From Neolewinella agarilytica (lineage in GTDB: Bacteria > Bacteroidota > Bacteroidia > Chitinophagales > Saprospiraceae), in assembly GCF_900110645.1 (NCBI RefSeq), contig NZ_FOFB01000016.1:62001-126000 (forward strand): a DNA stretch of 64,000 nt, read 5' to 3'. The notes beneath the pieces were generated by a model. It saw only the letters and a list, made by a program, of their open reading frames with translations. It had not been told where the DNA came from and did not search any database. The position numbers and the translations under genes were made by a program. Shown here one piece after another: positions 18,801 through 26,677 of this stretch; the stretch's first letter is position 1; the number at the start of each line of letters is the position of its first letter.

Positions 18801-20846
18801 TTGACGGATCAACCAGCAGAAGAGATTGGATGGGCCATGCAAGATCCAGGGCAAATCATTGACGGAGAATTCAAGAACATTATTGCCAATGCGTTCGACC
18901 AAGAATGGAATTTCACCCAAACTACGAATGATATAAAAATTTTCAACCAGGTTTATTTAAATTCTTCCCTACCCCGATTTGAATTTAATAATGTCGGCTT
19001 TCGGTCTCCCTTCCCTTGGCTCGTACGCGCGGGGATTCAAGTTATCGTGATTGATAGTACCGACAACTTTGATTGGCTTGACAACCCAGGCGGATTATAC
19101 AATACCCCTAACCGCGCCACGGAGGTCTGGAGTTTCGACACCCGTTTCCGACCTGGCCGGGAAGGGCTTATCGATTTTATTCAAAATGGTATTGAGACCG
19201 GTAAATACGTTATGTTATATACTGCCCAAAGAGGGAGCAACATTGAGTATTATAACCAAGGTTGGAACACTGATAGTGTTGAATTGGGCACCTCTATTTT
19301 TGATGTTCTGGAGGCAGAAGGGTCACTTGATATCCGAAGTTTACAAAATGTTGGTTCTGTACCTTATGTATTCGCTTTTCAAAAAGGGTTAGGAGCAATA
19401 TCCGAAACTATGGCGAGCAGTCAATCAGATCAGATTACCAATTTAGCTCAAATCAAGGAAAGTTGGGATGAAGGCACCTGGAAATCCAGTACCGTTGGCC
19501 CTTCACGCCAATGGTCTGATGTAAGCCTAAAGATATCGAATAGGAACATTTCTCAGAGCGATAGTGCACGAATTTTAGTATACGGACACCAATCAGCTAG
19601 TAGCGAAGGAGTCCTGCTATCTAATGAAGAATACGAGATTACTGATCAACTGAAACTCACATTTCCTATTTCGGATATAGATCCAGAAGAATACCCGTAT
19701 TTGAGTTTTGAACTTCACCTTCACGACTCTGATTCCCGTACCGCTCCAACCCTGGAACACCTCTACATCAATTTCTTATCAACTGGCGATGTTGCGATAA
19801 GCCCTGCAGTTCTATTTATTGCAAGAGACTCTTTGGAGCAAGGAGAAAACTTTGAGTTTTCCGTAGGTTACGAAAACTTATCTCCAATAAGTATGGATAG
19901 TATTCTCGTAGAGCTTACCACAATTGACGGAAACAACACAGAAGAAACCATTAGAAAAAAGCTAGCTCCTCTCCCCGGAAATGGAAGTGATCAACTATCA
20001 ATGACTTTAAGTACCACCGACGTTTCGAGCACTTGGCGATACTCACTCCGACTTAACCCAGATCAGGACCAACCAGAAACGATTACCTTTAATAATACGC
20101 TTACTTCAAGTCTTAAAATTGGTAAAGATCAGATAGATCCTCTGATTAATCTTTTCTTTGATGGCCGAAAAATAAGCGATGGTGAACTGGTCAGTGCAGA
20201 ACCAGAAATTTTCATTCAAATAAAAGACGAAAACCCCTTTCTGCTCCTGAACGACACCTCTACTTTTTCCCTGCAATTAAACTCTCCATCCGGACAAAGT
20301 GAGCGACTTCGCTTTAACGATTCGAGAATAACATTTATTCCGGCAACTTCCCCTGAAAACACTGCCGAAATTTACTTCACCCCATCTCTTCTGGACGATG
20401 GCACCTATACTCTTATAGTAGGATCAACTGACCGATCTGGTAACAACGCTGGCAGATTGCTCTTACAAAAGAATTTTGAAGTGATTACCACCCAACGTAT
20501 TGGAAATGTTTTGGCTTACCCTAATCCTTTCACTACTCAAGCCCATTTCGTATATACACTTACGGGAAGCCAGCCTCCATCAACCTTCAGAATTCAAATT
20601 ATGACTGTATCCGGAAGGGTGGTCAGAGATATCAACCTCCTCGAAGTCGAAGACATAAAAATTGGCACACACCGAACAAATTTTGCCTGGGACGGAACTG
20701 ATGAATATGGCGACTTACTGGCGAATGGAGTCTATCTCTACCGGGTTATAACTTCCGACACTAGTGGCATCATGCTTGAAAAACACAGCACCGGAACTGA
20801 GCAGTTCTTTAAAAACGATATCGGTAAAATTGTTTTATTACGATAA
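15855..20846 (+). CDS. PorU-like C25 (gingipain-type) cysteine peptidase with T9SS C-terminal domain
   Basis: 1,663 residues. A signal peptide (MFRTLYTLCILSLTSFLFAQ) precedes a PorU-like N-terminal region. The C25 catalytic part spans about residues 380-760, with the expected His in TFYGHSSSQGFDF (His 626) and Cys in SLGCYSGDAF (Cys 656). A CARDB-like segment (PDLVIDPTSVRFTPEVIPV, about 755-865) and several beta domains follow. The C-terminus (about 1553-1640: VLAYPNPFTTQAHFVYTL, then LLANGVYLYRVI) is a FlgD-like T9SS targeting domain. Large proteins of this kind are often annotated as a second sortase, PorU2. True PorU removes T9SS signals and attaches cargo to A-LPS. This protein could do so or be secreted cargo; neither porV nor other core T9SS genes adjoin it. 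Confidence 0.88.
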   Translation: MFRTLYTLCILSLTSFLFAQMPTAGGEVLYGHEWIDYDRAYLKVSVVEDGIFRISSQQIASAGMALNETNTDKWTLHHKGQPVPIEVTSEGIVFYGEKNRGELDRHLFESPEEMQLNDRYSMHSDVANYYLSLAPVGGPFYQEAKVEGQLSEIEEILRTREVVFGEYMTKAYSRSAGASIYYSHYEPAEGFGSRSSSDLLSSNGNVESNATLLTPQANGNEARLTLRFGLGFGVHNQEIRVDNNLLNTLEATNWTVHQPDFSIFPNGDEVAVSLRGTASDQDKANLAWMNIIYPANLVLEESLREFQLPARANHGSLELTGSGADAGAMRLYSPASNEYMTGAVASGKVNFEIPASNDTLYYHLVLNKTYLSPAAAIPHRFSPTLPTDEQTNYLILTSRRLNGTVIEQMAGYRRSTAGGSYRVHIVNTEDLFDEFGYGVQNHPMAIRNYLAAARLTSPGLQYLFIVGKGREYPDIRLPDQLDNELATFFIPSFGFPASDNLLSADLGGVIPQLSTGRLSAISESEIAIYLEKLIEVEAQIAISDQTIEDRDWMKQVMHLAGGGTAGEQFSIQRNLARLEATIEDSEMSANVTSFFKTSSDPIESSQQENIFKRINDGTAIITFYGHSSSQGFDFSIDDPANYLNRGKYPYMLSLGCYSGDAFTKSRSISERFIFLPNKGAVAFAASKGVGFIGALGTFADGLYQLTANEEYGNGIGDALRKNIDNFSTTTSRSVGILLEQFSISGDPAYRLHPHPGPDLVIDPTSVRFTPEVIPVQEANYEIMLRVLNLGKRGNQDSVTLNFRQELPSGEIIELHQARVSVSDYENVTTIQLPSQGLPSVGLNRIFVTIDANNEIIELPAPQAEQNNELKSGTRTGVPLTFIANTAKVAFPPPYAVIGGQIELISSTTNALAAEREYLIQISDNVAFSNLLSSERIGSPGGVIRYQPRFTPTDSTTYYWRISPDSVYTEGAGYIWSESSFTWLTDQPAEEIGWAMQDPGQIIDGEFKNIIANAFDQEWNFTQTTNDIKIFNQVYLNSSLPRFEFNNVGFRSPFPWLVRAGIQVIVIDSTDNFDWLDNPGGLYNTPNRATEVWSFDTRFRPGREGLIDFIQNGIETGKYVMLYTAQRGSNIEYYNQGWNTDSVELGTSIFDVLEAEGSLDIRSLQNVGSVPYVFAFQKGLGAISETMASSQSDQITNLAQIKESWDEGTWKSSTVGPSRQWSDVSLKISNRNISQSDSARILVYGHQSASSEGVLLSNEEYEITDQLKLTFPISDIDPEEYPYLSFELHLHDSDSRTAPTLEHLYINFLSTGDVAISPAVLFIARDSLEQGENFEFSVGYENLSPISMDSILVELTTIDGNNTEETIRKKLAPLPGNGSDQLSMTLSTTDVSSTWRYSLRLNPDQDQPETITFNNTLTSSLKIGKDQIDPLINLFFDGRKISDGELVSAEPEIFIQIKDENPFLLLNDTSTFSLQLNSPSGQSERLRFNDSRITFIPATSPENTAEIYFTPSLLDDGTYTLIVGSTDRSGNNAGRLLLQKNFEVITTQRIGNVLAYPNPFTTQAHFVYTLTGSQPPSTFRIQIMTVSGRVVRDINLLEVEDIKIGTHRTNFAWDGTDEYGDLLANGVYLYRVITSDTSGIMLEKHSTGTEQFFKNDIGKIVLLR

Positions 20847-21017
20847 GATTTGTTGCAGCATCTCCAGTCAAATAAAGTGTGTCCTTTTTGGAACTATAAT
20901 CAGACAATTATCAGATTGCTTGATACTTACCAATAAAGCCAGAACAATTCACTTCAGTACCGGACAATTCTCCTAAACCTACAAACTCCTGAACCTGAGC
21001 TAGTACAAATTCCTAAA

Positions 21018-22241
21018 ATGAACCTACCTCGCAACCTACTGATTTATATATTTTCGGGGACTCTTACATTATTAATCATAAACGGAATCATTCCTAGCGA
21101 CTTTAATAGCTATCCACTTAGCTTAAATTTCGACCCAGGGCAGTTATGGTCTAGTTATTTTGCGGAGGCTGACTTACAATCCAGAATACATTCAAGTCAA
21201 TTCGGGAGACGACCTGTAATGATTACCTTACTGCAACTAATGGCTAGTTTAGGATTTCCTTATCAGTTCTCATTGGTGTTTTTGCAATTGTTTTTTTATG
21301 CGCTTACATGTTACTTCTTATTGAAGCTTTCAGAAGAACTTTACGAAAGAAAGATAGATCCGGCAAATATTATTATTCCATTTACGCTTAGCTTTTCAGT
21401 CATTTTTGCCTGGCTGGGGGCTATGCACACCTACAATGATTTTCCTCAGTATTGCTTTCTGCTGATAGCTTTTACCTTTCTGATAAGAAAACAGACATTG
21501 CTTTCTGCTATTTTCTTTTCCTTAGCAATCGTCTGTAGAGAAACTAGTGTTTTATTGCTCCCGATCTATGCGATGGCTTCTATTAGGAATGGAAGCATGA
21601 CAGGCATTACATCAACTCTGTTCTGGTTAACTCCTATTGGCCTTGCCGCTGCAATGATATTTTTATACGTTGACTTCGACTTACTTATTGCAAACACTGA
21701 GTTTACAAAATCACAACGCTTTACTGCAGCTAAAGTCAACTTTGCTGACTTTACCAAAACCAGAGAGACTATTGGTACATTAGTGCTCACCACTGGCTTT
21801 GCGGGGTTCCTGGTCTGGACATTTGCTAAATCAATAGTTGCCACTTCCCCATTACACAGGCTTTTGGTTCAGGGCTTTTGGTATTTGCTAGTTGTCAACA
21901 CTCTATTAGTTAGTTTTTCTGCCACCGCACGTGAAGCAAGGTTGTTTTATTTGCCAACTATAATCGCAATTCCATTACTAGCTCCGTTCTGGCCTAATGT
22001 ATTTAATTCCATAACCACTCAGTTTTCCAGAAAAAATGCTTTCAGTCTGCTCGGAGCTATTGTTATAGCCATTATTATGGCTTTAGCCTATAAATCCAGC
22101 CTAAATGGGACAGGCCATGTATACAGGCTATATGCATTATTCTACTTTTTCATTTTTGCACTATCCGCCCTTTCTCGAAACATGATGATCCAGAGCCAAA
22201 ACTTAGGCAAAGTTCGCCCCACAGAAGACATCTCTAATTGA
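21018..22241 (+). CDS. Polytopic membrane protein, possibly glycosyltransferase-like
   Basis: 407 residues with about ten hydrophobic helices (for example LLIYIFSGTLTLLIINGII at the N-terminus). The first extracytoplasmic loop carries SLNFDPGQLWSSYF and HSSQFGRRPV, charged and aromatic as in lipid-linked sugar (GT-C fold) transferases, and RETSVLLLPIYAM follows helix five. The spacing is GT-C-like, but no diagnostic motif settles it, so this is a hypothesis. It stands before three glycosyltransferases in an AT-richer block. Its last codon and stop lie in the left arm of an 18-bp inverted repeat. Confidence 0.6.
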   Translation: MNLPRNLLIYIFSGTLTLLIINGIIPSDFNSYPLSLNFDPGQLWSSYFAEADLQSRIHSSQFGRRPVMITLLQLMASLGFPYQFSLVFLQLFFYALTCYFLLKLSEELYERKIDPANIIIPFTLSFSVIFAWLGAMHTYNDFPQYCFLLIAFTFLIRKQTLLSAIFFSLAIVCRETSVLLLPIYAMASIRNGSMTGITSTLFWLTPIGLAAAMIFLYVDFDLLIANTEFTKSQRFTAAKVNFADFTKTRETIGTLVLTTGFAGFLVWTFAKSIVATSPLHRLLVQGFWYLLVVNTLLVSFSATAREARLFYLPTIIAIPLLAPFWPNVFNSITTQFSRKNAFSLLGAIVIAIIMALAYKSSLNGTGHVYRLYALFYFFIFALSALSRNMMIQSQNLGKVRPTEDISN

Positions 22242-22422
22242 ACCCGTTTAAACTTTTCGTTCGCGACCTTATCCGAGCCCTGATTTTCACTGGCTTCGTT
22301 GCAAAAATTGTCATGTAGCTTTGGCTATACTCCAATTTCCGCGCCTTGCCAGCCAAAACAGGACTTCGGAGCGGCCAGCTCAGAGCACGAATTACTGCGC
22401 AGCAAAAAGTTTAAACGGGTTC
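22240..22422. mobile_element. MITE-like foldback element bridging two convergent stop codons
   Basis: Perfect 18-bp ends, GAACCCGTTTAAACTTTT (22240-22257) and AAAAGTTTAAACGGGTTC (22405-22422), enclose 147 bases. Inside them TCCGAGCCCTGATTTTCACTGGC-like and GCCAGCCAAAACAGGACTTCGGA-like arms pair imperfectly, so the whole 183 bp folds back. The left end overlaps the TGA of the upstream membrane protein gene and the right end supplies the last codons and TAA of the GT11 gene (AAT GAA CCC GTT TAA). It could serve as a bidirectional terminator. No transposase is present. Confidence 0.65.
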
Positions 22423-23304
22423 ATTAGGTATTTTCACCCATCTTTCAGGAACAATATCCTTATAATTATACCTATCTGTTCCAAACCATTTCTTTGGCGT
22501 TATCACCAGGGTCCCCCTACTTTCACCCAACCAGGCCGCCCACCAGGCAAATGTACTATTTGGTATAATAAAATGCTTGCAGCTCATCATAAGTTGTAAA
22601 TAATTCCCATATGCTTCTCCATAGTGTTCTTCAGATACTATCACTTTATTGTTCAACTCCCTGAATGTTTGTCGACACCATTCAATGTCGTCAGAAAAAA
22701 TGAAAAAAACCACATCGGGCCGACGTTCCAACATGAATTTTACAGCCCTCAAGAAATAACGCTCATTCGTTACATTATGAGTTGGCAACTGTAAAAACTC
22801 TTTCCTCCGGACATTAAGGCAAACTGATTCTGTCTCACTTATCATTTTCAGCAACTTCCGGCTGACGGGTAAAGTATTTTCCCGAAAAGAAAAGTCATCT
22901 CTGATCTGATCAGCAAACTCGACAAAATATTGTTCACTTTGCCAGTAGCCTCTATAAATTGTATTATCAAGAGGAGCTTGTATTAACTCTTTTTTAACCT
23001 CAAGGCCTTTTTCTTCGAGAACGGGGTAGCCAAGTGTGGTAAGCCTAGAAACAATATTGCTCCATTTACGTATACCTGGCGCATATGCTGCTTTTAATAT
23101 ACCAGGATGCACAAGGTAGTTTGGAGTAAGCTTAAAAATGTTTAAAGAGAACTCTCTTTGCGTGAATCGCCCATTGTCTGCCTTATCAACCAGTAAACTC
23201 AGATCGAGCTTCAGTTCTACTTTCAGCTGTAGTTGAATACGCCGCACCATTGCATATTGAAACATTTGATTTCCCAGTCCTGAATGCAATCGAGCAGCTA
23301 TCAT
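22411..23304 (-). CDS. Alpha-1,2-fucosyltransferase-like glycosyltransferase, family GT11
   Basis: 297 residues. The start MIAARLHSGLGNQMFQYAM is the GT11 nucleotide-sugar loop (GxGNQxFQYA). CLNVRRKEF sits at the HxRR.D position (Asn for His, Glu for Asp), and PNSTFAWWAAWLG is the conserved STFSWWAAWL-type motif. GT11 enzymes move fucose from GDP-fucose onto galactose. The altered HxRRxD motif means the sugar is less certain. It follows the GT2 gene upstream with one base between them, so the pair is one transcript. The last codons lie in a foldback element. Confidence 0.88.
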   Translation of the reverse strand: MIAARLHSGLGNQMFQYAMVRRIQLQLKVELKLDLSLLVDKADNGRFTQREFSLNIFKLTPNYLVHPGILKAAYAPGIRKWSNIVSRLTTLGYPVLEEKGLEVKKELIQAPLDNTIYRGYWQSEQYFVEFADQIRDDFSFRENTLPVSRKLLKMISETESVCLNVRRKEFLQLPTHNVTNERYFLRAVKFMLERRPDVVFFIFSDDIEWCRQTFRELNNKVIVSEEHYGEAYGNYLQLMMSCKHFIIPNSTFAWWAAWLGESRGTLVITPKKWFGTDRYNYKDIVPERWVKIPNEPV

Positions 23305-23305
23305 A

Positions 23306-24217
23306 TTAATTACTTCTAGTCTTTATCGTCCAATGATTAGTAAATCTACCTAGAAAGTAGGCATACTTTGTCATTACAATTAAAAAAGCGTTTTGCCAAT
23401 ACCATTCCCGATGTCGAAAAATCCATCTTCCGAGAGTTACAGGAATAGTAATGAAGGTAGTAATGGAAAAATATTTAACAAGACTAAAGAAACTGAACGA
23501 AACTCTTTGGTTAGGAAGCCAGCAATTTTTTCCGTGAGAGTATGCAAAACGAACTTGACCAACCACGCTACATTTCCATGGTTGCAATAAATGCTCAATA
23601 CAGATTTCCGGAGCATAATAAATAGAGTGCCCAGCCTTCCGCATACGGTATTGCAACTCCGTTTCGTCAGCCCAGCCAACTTCAAACCCCTTCATCCCAA
23701 ATTTAGGATCAAAGGCTCCTATTTTCAGAGCCACCTCTTTCCGGACACCAAAGAAACAACCTATCAGATACTCTTCTTCTCCCAACACCCCAAATGCAAC
23801 ATTTGCCCCCGGCCTGCTGCCATCTCCCCTTAACAATTGCAGCCATTTTGGTGGAGGGCATTCGTACCAATGCGTAAAACGACCACCGAAAGCAGCTCCT
23901 TTAATCTTTGGCAGAAAAGATATATAATCTTTAATCGTTTTTTCGGGAATAATAGTATCATCATCGAAATAAAGTACCCAAGGTGCTTTTGATTCTTGCA
24001 ACCCTCTGTTCCTGGCATAGCTATGGCCGGTTTTTTTTTCGTAAACATACTTAAACCCTCTTTCTTTTACCATTCGTTCTGACTCTGCATCACCTGCATT
24101 GTCAATAACAATTACCTCGTAATCTGATTTGTTGGCCGTCTGTTTAGTTAGTCCCTCCAGGCATTGTGAGAGCAAATCAGGACGTTTAAATGTTGTTACT
24201 ACTACTGATAGTTTCAT
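23306..24217 (-). CDS. Glycosyltransferase family 2
   Basis: 303 residues. The GT-A start LSVVVTTFKRPDLLSQCLEG, then VIVIDNAGD, the SYARNRGLQ motif and the metal-binding YFDDDTIIP (DxD) are clear. The acceptor side has GFEVGWADETELQYRMRKAG, the ED/DE-type catalytic base region. C-terminal hydrophobic stretches (ITTFITIPVTLGRW, NAFLIVMTKYAYFLG) suggest membrane association. It probably adds a sugar to a lipid-linked surface glycan. It is translationally close to the GT11 gene and divergent from the next GT2, 20 bases away. Confidence 0.93.
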   Translation of the reverse strand: MKLSVVVTTFKRPDLLSQCLEGLTKQTANKSDYEVIVIDNAGDAESERMVKERGFKYVYEKKTGHSYARNRGLQESKAPWVLYFDDDTIIPEKTIKDYISFLPKIKGAAFGGRFTHWYECPPPKWLQLLRGDGSRPGANVAFGVLGEEEYLIGCFFGVRKEVALKIGAFDPKFGMKGFEVGWADETELQYRMRKAGHSIYYAPEICIEHLLQPWKCSVVGQVRFAYSHGKNCWLPNQRVSFSFFSLVKYFSITTFITIPVTLGRWIFRHREWYWQNAFLIVMTKYAYFLGRFTNHWTIKTRSN

Positions 24218-24237
24218 TAAAAGCGTAATTTAGCCAA

Positions 24238-25209
24238 ATGCTCGTCTCGATTATCATACCAGCCTATAATGCGGAGAAATTCATCCAGAGATCTATACAG
24301 TCTGCACTCGAACAAGACTACGAAGATACTGAGATTATTATAGTTGATAATAACTCGAGCGATAAAACTGTCCGCAAGGTTAAACAACTTATCGAGCCTT
24401 ACCATAACGATAAAATTCGGCTAATAAATTGCGCAAAACAGGGATGTAGTGCAGCCAGAAACCGAGGAATTGAGGTCGCAAGAGGAACTTGGATTCAGTT
24501 TTTAGACGCCGATGATACTTTGAAGCCCAATAAAATCAGCTTTCAAATAAGTCGGGTAAAAGTCTCTACCCGTTGGGTAATCAGCTCCTACAGACACATT
24601 TATCCGGACAAAGAGAGTATTGACACTTTAGTTCATCAAGACCCTTGGAAGGGGCTTGTGCTCGATTTTAGAGCAGGGTACACCTGCTCTAATCTTTACC
24701 ACACTGATGCCCTACGACTAGTAAAAGGATGGAACGAAACGATACCTGATAATACTGATCCTGATTTACACCTCAGACTGTTAAAAGCTGACATACCCTG
24801 GCAACTAATTCCAGAGGTTCTAACTTTTTATCACCACGACAATCCAGGAAAACGAGTTAGTATTGGCCAACCGGTTGGCGGGAATGCAAGAAGACTCAAC
24901 ATCCTTAACGAAGCCAACCACCATCTTGCTACGACAAAGCCGGCATATTGGAAAAATAATAAGAATTTCTTCTTAGGCGCTCTGGTAAAAGCAATACGGA
25001 TGCTGGCAACACATGACCTGCAGCAGGCGACGAAATACTATGACAAACTGGTTCTAAAGGCAGATAAAGAGCTCCAAACTAAACAGTATGAGATCGTCTC
25101 TTCATTAATCATACGTTCCTATAAACACCTAGGTTTTGAAAACACCGAAAAATTACGGCTTAAGCTTACTCCTTATCTACCAAACATTTTTAAGAGCTGG
25201 GCAAGATAG
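24238..25209 (+). CDS. Glycosyltransferase family 2
   Basis: 323 residues. MLVSIIIPAYNAEKFIQRSI and EIIIVDNNSSDKTV are the nucleotide-sugar half, GCSAARNRGIEVARGTWIQFLDADDTL carries the DxD motif. The C-terminal half is charged and soluble. It starts 20 bases from the divergent GT2 gene, so both promoters would have to overlap or lie inside coding sequence. Together with the GT11 protein and the polytopic protein it suggests a small surface-glycan cluster; the product is unknown. Confidence 0.93.
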   Translation: MLVSIIIPAYNAEKFIQRSIQSALEQDYEDTEIIIVDNNSSDKTVRKVKQLIEPYHNDKIRLINCAKQGCSAARNRGIEVARGTWIQFLDADDTLKPNKISFQISRVKVSTRWVISSYRHIYPDKESIDTLVHQDPWKGLVLDFRAGYTCSNLYHTDALRLVKGWNETIPDNTDPDLHLRLLKADIPWQLIPEVLTFYHHDNPGKRVSIGQPVGGNARRLNILNEANHHLATTKPAYWKNNKNFFLGALVKAIRMLATHDLQQATKYYDKLVLKADKELQTKQYEIVSSLIIRSYKHLGFENTEKLRLKLTPYLPNIFKSWAR

Positions 25210-25236
25210 ACTCAAGAGTATTACAAAACTGTCCGC

Positions 25237-25641
25237 CTAAGCGACCTCTGCTTCCTTACCATACAACCGCCCATCCAGACTATACTGCCCCGGCCCCGTA
25301 AGTAATAACACGATCGCGGCAACGGCATACATCAGGGGAAAAGCCATTTTCCCCCAGGGGTCTCCGCCATGCACAAGGAAGGCAGCCACCAGCATCGTGA
25401 TCAGGTAAGGGATACAAGCCAGCCGGGTAAAAAAGCCCGCCGCGATCAGCAAACCACAAACAAACTCCGCGAAAACGGCCAGAATCAGGCTAAATTCCTC
25501 CCCCACCCCAATCGGGTTAGCAAAAGTCATGTCCCCTCGAAAGATTTTCATCAGCTTCGGCAGCCCGTGCATAAAGGCCATCTCCAACCCAAACCAAAGT
25601 CGCAGGACCAAAAGCCCTAAGTCAATGTTTCCCTTCGTCAT
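25237..25641 (-). CDS. DoxX family membrane protein
   Basis: 134 residues, four transmembrane helices. The first carries LGLLVLRLWFGLEMAFMHGLPK, the DoxX signature, and the third follows AAGFFTRLACIPYLITM. DoxX-like proteins are quinone-associated or redox membrane proteins in some systems; most, like this one, have no proven role. It is convergent with the GT2 gene (27 bases between stops), and an SRP RNA lies just upstream on the same strand. Confidence 0.9.
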   Translation of the reverse strand: MTKGNIDLGLLVLRLWFGLEMAFMHGLPKLMKIFRGDMTFANPIGVGEEFSLILAVFAEFVCGLLIAAGFFTRLACIPYLITMLVAAFLVHGGDPWGKMAFPLMYAVAAIVLLLTGPGQYSLDGRLYGKEAEVA

Positions 25642-25957
25642 GCTATCGTGTTTATGTGCCGTACAAGGTAAGTCAAAAGGACAAAAATCCTTCCCTTAGG
25701 GGCACAAAAAAAGGCAGACACACCGGTCGCTACAACCCCCTACCCTTGCTGCGTTTCCGCCCTGGGGGAGTTCAGGAGGAGCTAACCGTGTGCTGCCCGG
25801 CGCAAAGGTACATTTTAGATTGATAGCTTGATAGCTTATTGGACTTTTTTTCTATCATCCGTTCATTCTATCGAGCTGCATATGTTCCCGGCCGGACGCC
25901 TGAAGGCCCCGCCATACTGCGGGACGCTCCAGGGCCCTCATGCGTTTACGTTGATTA
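25642..25957. other. Spacer around the SRP RNA
   Basis: Besides the SRP RNA there is an AT-rich stretch with a direct repeat (GATAGCTTGATAGCTTATT, 25821-25839) and a small GC hairpin-rich tail (CCGGCCGG near 25890 and inverted GGGCC words near 25905-25937). The direct repeat lies where the RNA gene's -33 region would be, but no TTTG box is visible. Confidence 0.5.
25711..25801 (-). ncRNA. ffs: Small bacterial SRP RNA (4.5S-like)
   Basis: On the minus strand the segment contains CCCCCAGGGCGGAAACGC followed by AGCAAGGGTAGG, the conserved helix 8 (domain IV) of bacterial small SRP RNA that binds Ffh. The flanks GGCAGCACACGG and CCGGTGTGTCTGCC pair as the long stem. A run of seven T's (25705-25711 read in reverse) ends it. 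Just upstream is TACCTTTG (25810-25803), a Bacteroidota -7 box placed to start the RNA near 25800. Ends are estimated to within a few bases. Confidence 0.87.
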
Positions 25958-26677
25958 TCAGCTTATAAGGTTCATGTCATCATCCCATTCCGCCTGGATG
26001 TCCCGCTTCGATTGGTCTACGTAAAGTGGCAGGTATTTCGGGTCGTATTCGAGACCGTGCTTATCCAGTACTTCCTGAGGTACTCCGTCCCACACGTTTG
26101 GTTGATTCCCCTGATAGTCAAGGGTTTTCATTCCTTCCTTACTGGTGAAATAGCCCGTAACGGTCAGGAATCGCATCCTGTCGAAAAACTTCGCTCCCGG
26201 CTCGAATTCAGTGCCTTTAGCCTCTTCGGGCCAGGCAATATCTTCAACGATTTCTATGCGTTGGGCCGGGTCTAATTCTACAAAGGATTTCCCCGCAAAG
26301 CGCCGACTGGCTTCGATATTAATCCACATCAATCCGCCCCGAAGGATAGTTTGATGGTAATCCGGTAAGTCAATGGCCATGAACTCCAGAAAATCAACGA
26401 TCCCCGTATCCGTAGCCTTGGGTTCTGCTTCGTTCCCCGGCACGATGATGTCAGCCAGCACCCCGAGTGTAGTTTTCTCCTCGTCCGTGAAGAAGGTTTC
26501 CTTCATCAGTTTAGCCTCCCGCTCCGCTTCGTAAGCCGTGCGGAGACCGTAGCCTTTAGCTTTGGCTTCGGTGGCGGTAGCCATCGCCGGTGAAGTCTCG
26601 CATCCACTGCTGTTTACAACCAGCGCAGCACCTGCGGCCGCGCCCAAAAGCGTCTTGAGTGTTTTACGACGATCCAT
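25958..26677 (-). CDS. Gluconate 2-dehydrogenase subunit 3-like small subunit
   Basis: 239 residues. The N-terminus MDRRKTLKTLLGAAAGAALVV resembles a Tat signal (DRRKTLK) and is followed by NSSGC, a plausible lipobox, so the protein may be a Tat-exported periplasmic lipoprotein. The body (FFTDEEKTTLGVLADIIVP, then GIVDFLEFMAID, and GYFTSKEGMKTLDY) is the subunit-3 family, which chaperones and exports the flavoprotein partner. It overlaps the GMC oxidoreductase gene by one base (TGATG), so the two are translationally coupled and probably form one enzyme. Confidence 0.9.
   Translation of the reverse strand: MDRRKTLKTLLGAAAGAALVVNSSGCETSPAMATATEAKAKGYGLRTAYEAEREAKLMKETFFTDEEKTTLGVLADIIVPGNEAEPKATDTGIVDFLEFMAIDLPDYHQTILRGGLMWINIEASRRFAGKSFVELDPAQRIEIVEDIAWPEEAKGTEFEPGAKFFDRMRFLTVTGYFTSKEGMKTLDYQGNQPNVWDGVPQEVLDKHGLEYDPKYLPLYVDQSKRDIQAEWDDDMNLIS

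Noticed and set aside
26628..26644. Near copy of the dispersed word in the dehydrogenase small subunit
   Set aside because: It encodes the Ala/Gly stretch of the signal peptide, so composition explains it; I do not count it as a copy.
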